Shown here: positions 5,249 through 7,252 of the stretch, one piece after another
Position numbering within the stretch: the stretch's first letter is position 1
Layout of the letters: each line of letters begins with the position of its first letter
Source: Gammaproteobacteria bacterium
GTDB taxonomy: Bacteria; Pseudomonadota; Gammaproteobacteria; Chromatiales; Chromatiaceae
Length of the DNA stretch: 7,252 nt
Assembly: GCA_019136395.1 (NCBI GenBank)
Contig: JAGVUH010000123.1
Location: 1 to 7,252, forward strand
Direction of reading: 5' to 3'
The notes under the pieces: model-generated
Seen by the model: the letters and a program-made list of their open reading frames with translations, nothing else
Databases searched by the model: none
What the model was told of the DNA's origin: nothing
Made by a program: the position numbers and the translations under genes

Positions 5249-5919
5249 AGCGCATGCTAGGGCTCATCTGTCTGGTCTTGGCTGGCGTTATCGCCTGGCA
5301 ATGGCGGACTTGGCCACCACCGCGCGGAGGATTAACCACTAATAACGCCGAGGCGGCCGAAGAACCGCGGGCTTCTTCGCAATCGGAGACGCGATTGTCT
5401 CTGAAACCGTCGATGAGTAAGGATGACTATGTTTCAGTGATCGATCGTCCCTTGTTCCTGTCCAGCCGACGCCCACCCGAGGAGGAGGTCCCTGTTGAAG
5501 CAGCGGTGCCAGAGGTGCCAGCGACCCCAGAGACGCCCTTGGAAAATTTTGACCTCAACGCAGTAATCATCACCCCGGCGGGGGCCATTGCCTGGGTTAC
5601 TACGCCTACCGAGCCAAAGCCACAAAAGGTACAGATTGGTGATGAATTGGAAGGGTGGAAGGTCAAAAATATCTCGAATGATGAAATAGAGATGGAGGGA
5701 CAAAGTGGATCGGACAAACTGGTATTGCGTAACTTTGGATCGAGTGGGCAGCCAGTTCCCAAACAACCACCACGAAGCGAGCGGCGAAATCGCCCCACTC
5801 CTCCTCCTAATCGCACGCCCGTGAGCAGCAAGCCGCGGAATCAGAAACCTTCACCAATTCCCAGTAAGTCAAAACCGCCGTCAACTCCCGGGCCTAACCC
5901 AGCTCGGAATGGCCAGTGA
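5245..5919 (+). CDS. gspC: GspC-like (HR-domain, PilP-like) inner-membrane to secretin linker
   Basis: This 224-residue bitopic protein probably links the inner-membrane platform to the secretin. It has one transmembrane helix at about residues 4-20 (MLGLICLVLAGVIAWQW), a disordered linker, and the motif DDYVSVIDRPLFLSSRRPP at 60-78, like the segment of GspC and GspN proteins that precedes the homology region. A compact beta domain follows at about 101-164: FDLNAVIITPAGAIAWV, then VQIGDELEGWKVKNISNDEI and KLVLRNF, the GspC homology-region (PilP-like) pattern. There is no PDZ or coiled-coil domain; instead residues 165-224 are a low-complexity Pro/Ser/Arg/Lys tail. The start is GTG, overlapping the gspM stop, behind a G6 run at 5233-5238. 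The role is inferred from fold pattern and its place before gspD; databases may name it T2SS protein N. Confidence 0.72.
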   Translation: MKRMLGLICLVLAGVIAWQWRTWPPPRGGLTTNNAEAAEEPRASSQSETRLSLKPSMSKDDYVSVIDRPLFLSSRRPPEEEVPVEAAVPEVPATPETPLENFDLNAVIITPAGAIAWVTTPTEPKPQKVQIGDELEGWKVKNISNDEIEMEGQSGSDKLVLRNFGSSGQPVPKQPPRSERRNRPTPPPNRTPVSSKPRNQKPSPIPSKSKPPSTPGPNPARNGQ

Positions 5920-5975
5920 TGGCTGTTTTCTCCTTTCACCGGCTCTAGGGGCCTTCACTGATCGGTATCACACTT

Positions 5976-7252
5976 ATGGCTAGCCAAGAACGGGATAATT
6001 CTTATACGGGTAATGGATTACGTCTAAGGTTGGCATTGGCTGCCGTGGTGTTGATTACTTTGGCCGGGTGTGAGCGCTCCTTCTGGGATCCGACCGTCAA
6101 GGTGAATGCTACCGGGAGCGACATTCTGACTCCGGTGCTGGGTCGAGAGGCTAGGGAGGATGCGGGAACAGTTGAAACCACCGGGATCCGCTTGGGCGAT
6201 GACGGTAAGGCCCCCCCCGCAATCAAAAATAAAGTAGTCGCGGGTACGGGAACATTCATTAACAAGGTAGAGCGGCCAACCGTCGATACCACACCGGGTG
6301 ACATTACCCTGAATTTCGATGGCACGGACATCCGTGAGGTGGTAAAGGTTATTCTGGGTGACATCCTGGGGGTCAACTATGTTCTTGATCCCGCGGTTTC
6401 TGGCACCGCGTCCCTGGAGACGGGGCGTCCACTGTCCCGGATGGCCCTGATCCCTACATTGGAAACCCTTCTGCGGATGAACAATGCCGCGCTGGTTCAA
6501 AATGGCGGTTCGTATGAGATAGTGCCCCTTGCCAATGCGATCCGCGGGCGTGTGGTGCCCCAACTGGGTGAGACCACCAAGGCCTTGCCTACGGGATATA
6601 ACGTTCAGGTGATACCCCTTCGTTATATTGGCGCGGAGGAAATGAGCAAGATCCTCGAACCCCTTGCCCCGGAAGGCAGCGTCATTCGTGCCGACAATAC
6701 GCGTAACCTTCTGATTCTCGCTGGCACTGGACCGGAAATAAGAAACCTGCTCGATACCATCCAGGTCTTCGACGTGGATTGGATGGCCGGTCTGTCCGTG
6801 GGGTTCTTTAGTCTTGAATATGCCAATCCCAAGGACCTGGTCAGCCAGTTGGAGGCTTTGCTCTCCGATGAAGCGGGCAATCCAATGAAGGGTATCTTCC
6901 GCTTCGTACCCGTGGATAGCGCCAGGAGCGTTCTGGTCGTATCACCTCAAGAGAAATACCTGGCGCAGGCCAGAGTCTGGATCGAACGTCTGGATGCCGC
7001 CGCCGCTGCCGGTGATGATGATGAGCGGCTTTACGTTTACCGGGTCAAGCATGGAGATGCCGAAATGATGGCCAGCAGCCTCATCGGCCTTTTCTCGGGC
7101 GAGGGCAATCAAGGAATGAAGAAGACCGTTGGTTCCGTGGCCCCAGGCTTGGGTATGGCCAGTGGCAAATCCTCGGCCACTACGCCCGGAACCTTTCAAT
7201 TAACCAGCGCCACCGGAAACACCACTGGTGGCAGTCTGGGTACGAGTAAGCA
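5976..7252 (+). CDS. gspD: GspD, outer-membrane secretin with lipoprotein signal (3' end outside window)
   Basis: GspD forms the outer-membrane channel. 425 codons are present and the frame is open to the window edge. Residues 15-32 form a signal peptide ending in the lipobox LAGC, with Cys32 (6069-6071) as the predicted lipidation site and Glu, not Asp, at +2, which favours outer-membrane sorting. A polar linker of about 75 residues follows. N0 starts near residue 108 (GDITLNFDGTDIREVVKVIL, then NYVLDPAVSG). N1 starts near 208 (VIPLRYIGAEEMSKIL, then VIRADNTRNLLILAG), N2 near 280 (FFSLEYANPKDLVSQLEALL) and N3 near 351 (LYVYRVKHGDAEMMASSL), the last running into a Gly/Ser/Thr-rich insert. The beta-barrel and any S-domain lie beyond the window. 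ATG 5976 is the only canonical start after the in-frame stop at 5946-5948; there is no clear ribosome site. Confidence 0.95.
   Translation, partial: MASQERDNSYTGNGLRLRLALAAVVLITLAGCERSFWDPTVKVNATGSDILTPVLGREAREDAGTVETTGIRLGDDGKAPPAIKNKVVAGTGTFINKVERPTVDTTPGDITLNFDGTDIREVVKVILGDILGVNYVLDPAVSGTASLETGRPLSRMALIPTLETLLRMNNAALVQNGGSYEIVPLANAIRGRVVPQLGETTKALPTGYNVQVIPLRYIGAEEMSKILEPLAPEGSVIRADNTRNLLILAGTGPEIRNLLDTIQVFDVDWMAGLSVGFFSLEYANPKDLVSQLEALLSDEAGNPMKGIFRFVPVDSARSVLVVSPQEKYLAQARVWIERLDAAAAAGDDDERLYVYRVKHGDAEMMASSLIGLFSGEGNQGMKKTVGSVAPGLGMASGKSSATTPGTFQLTSATGNTTGGSLGTSK

Noticed and set aside
5427..5831. Minus-strand 134-codon frame opposite the gspC-like gene
   Set aside because: Shadow of the proline-rich coding strand, giving Gly/Arg-rich product; no start site or domain. 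The plus-strand frame has the HR-type domain and operon overlaps.
5919..5948. Tiny ORF MAVFSFHRL overlapping the gspC-like stop as TGATG
   Set aside because: Nine codons with no ribosome site of its own and no leader-peptide signature such as repeated amino-acid codons; it is probably chance.
6024..6563. Minus-strand 179-codon frame opposite gspD
   Set aside because: The opposite strand encodes the lipoprotein signal and N0 domain of GspD in an uninterrupted frame to the window end; the antisense product shows no known motif.
1..7252. CRISPR array, tRNA or rRNA gene, defence or other novel system
   Set aside because: No regularly spaced repeats and no recognisable tRNA or rRNA sequence were found; every convincing gene belongs to the type II secretion operon.

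Overview
The window is the 3' two thirds of a type II secretion system (T2SS, general secretory pathway) operon, all on the + strand. Order: gspF (last codons), gspG, gspH, gspI, gspJ, gspK, gspL, gspM, a gspC-like gene, gspD (5' part). No gene from another system and no convincing minus-strand gene was seen. Base composition is moderately GC-rich by eye. The gene order, with a gspC-like gene and gspD at the distal end, and the PilN/PilO-like GspL and GspM suggest a proteobacterium, most likely a gammaproteobacterium of the Chromatiales/Methylococcales kind. That taxonomic guess is inference and weak.

Layout. 1-103 is the end of the inner-membrane platform protein GspF. 104-203 holds a terminator-like hairpin and a TATAAT hexamer in front of gspG. 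204-3343 encodes the pseudopilus: major pseudopilin GspG, then minor pseudopilins H, I, J and K, mostly overlapping or nearly so. 3344-3536 is a 193-base non-coding stretch rich in inverted and direct repeats. 3537-5919 encodes the inner-membrane assembly platform (GspL, GspM, GspC-like), joined by 4-base stop/start overlaps. 5976 to the window end encodes the N-terminal 425 residues of the outer-membrane secretin GspD.

How they work together. GspF, L and M anchor the cytoplasmic ATPase GspE (not in the window). G polymerises into the periplasmic pseudopilus under a tip complex of H, I, J and K. The C-like protein links the inner-membrane platform to the N-terminal periplasmic domains of the secretin, through which folded proteins leave the cell.

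Most notable points. (1) gspJ carries an in-frame amber codon, and gspK needs two frame changes, each fitting loss of one base in a G or C run. The lesions sit only in these two tip pseudopilins, so the system is decayed, the frames are recoded or phase-variable, or the sequence has local errors. (2) GspD begins with a lipoprotein signal (LAGC), making it a candidate self-piloting liposecretin. (3) GspL, GspM and the C-like protein resemble PilM/PilN, PilO and PilP of type IV pili rather than the textbook T2SS forms; the C-like protein has no PDZ domain and ends in a basic proline-rich tail. (4) A terminator-like hairpin separates gspF from gspG, which could set the major pseudopilin apart from upstream transcription.
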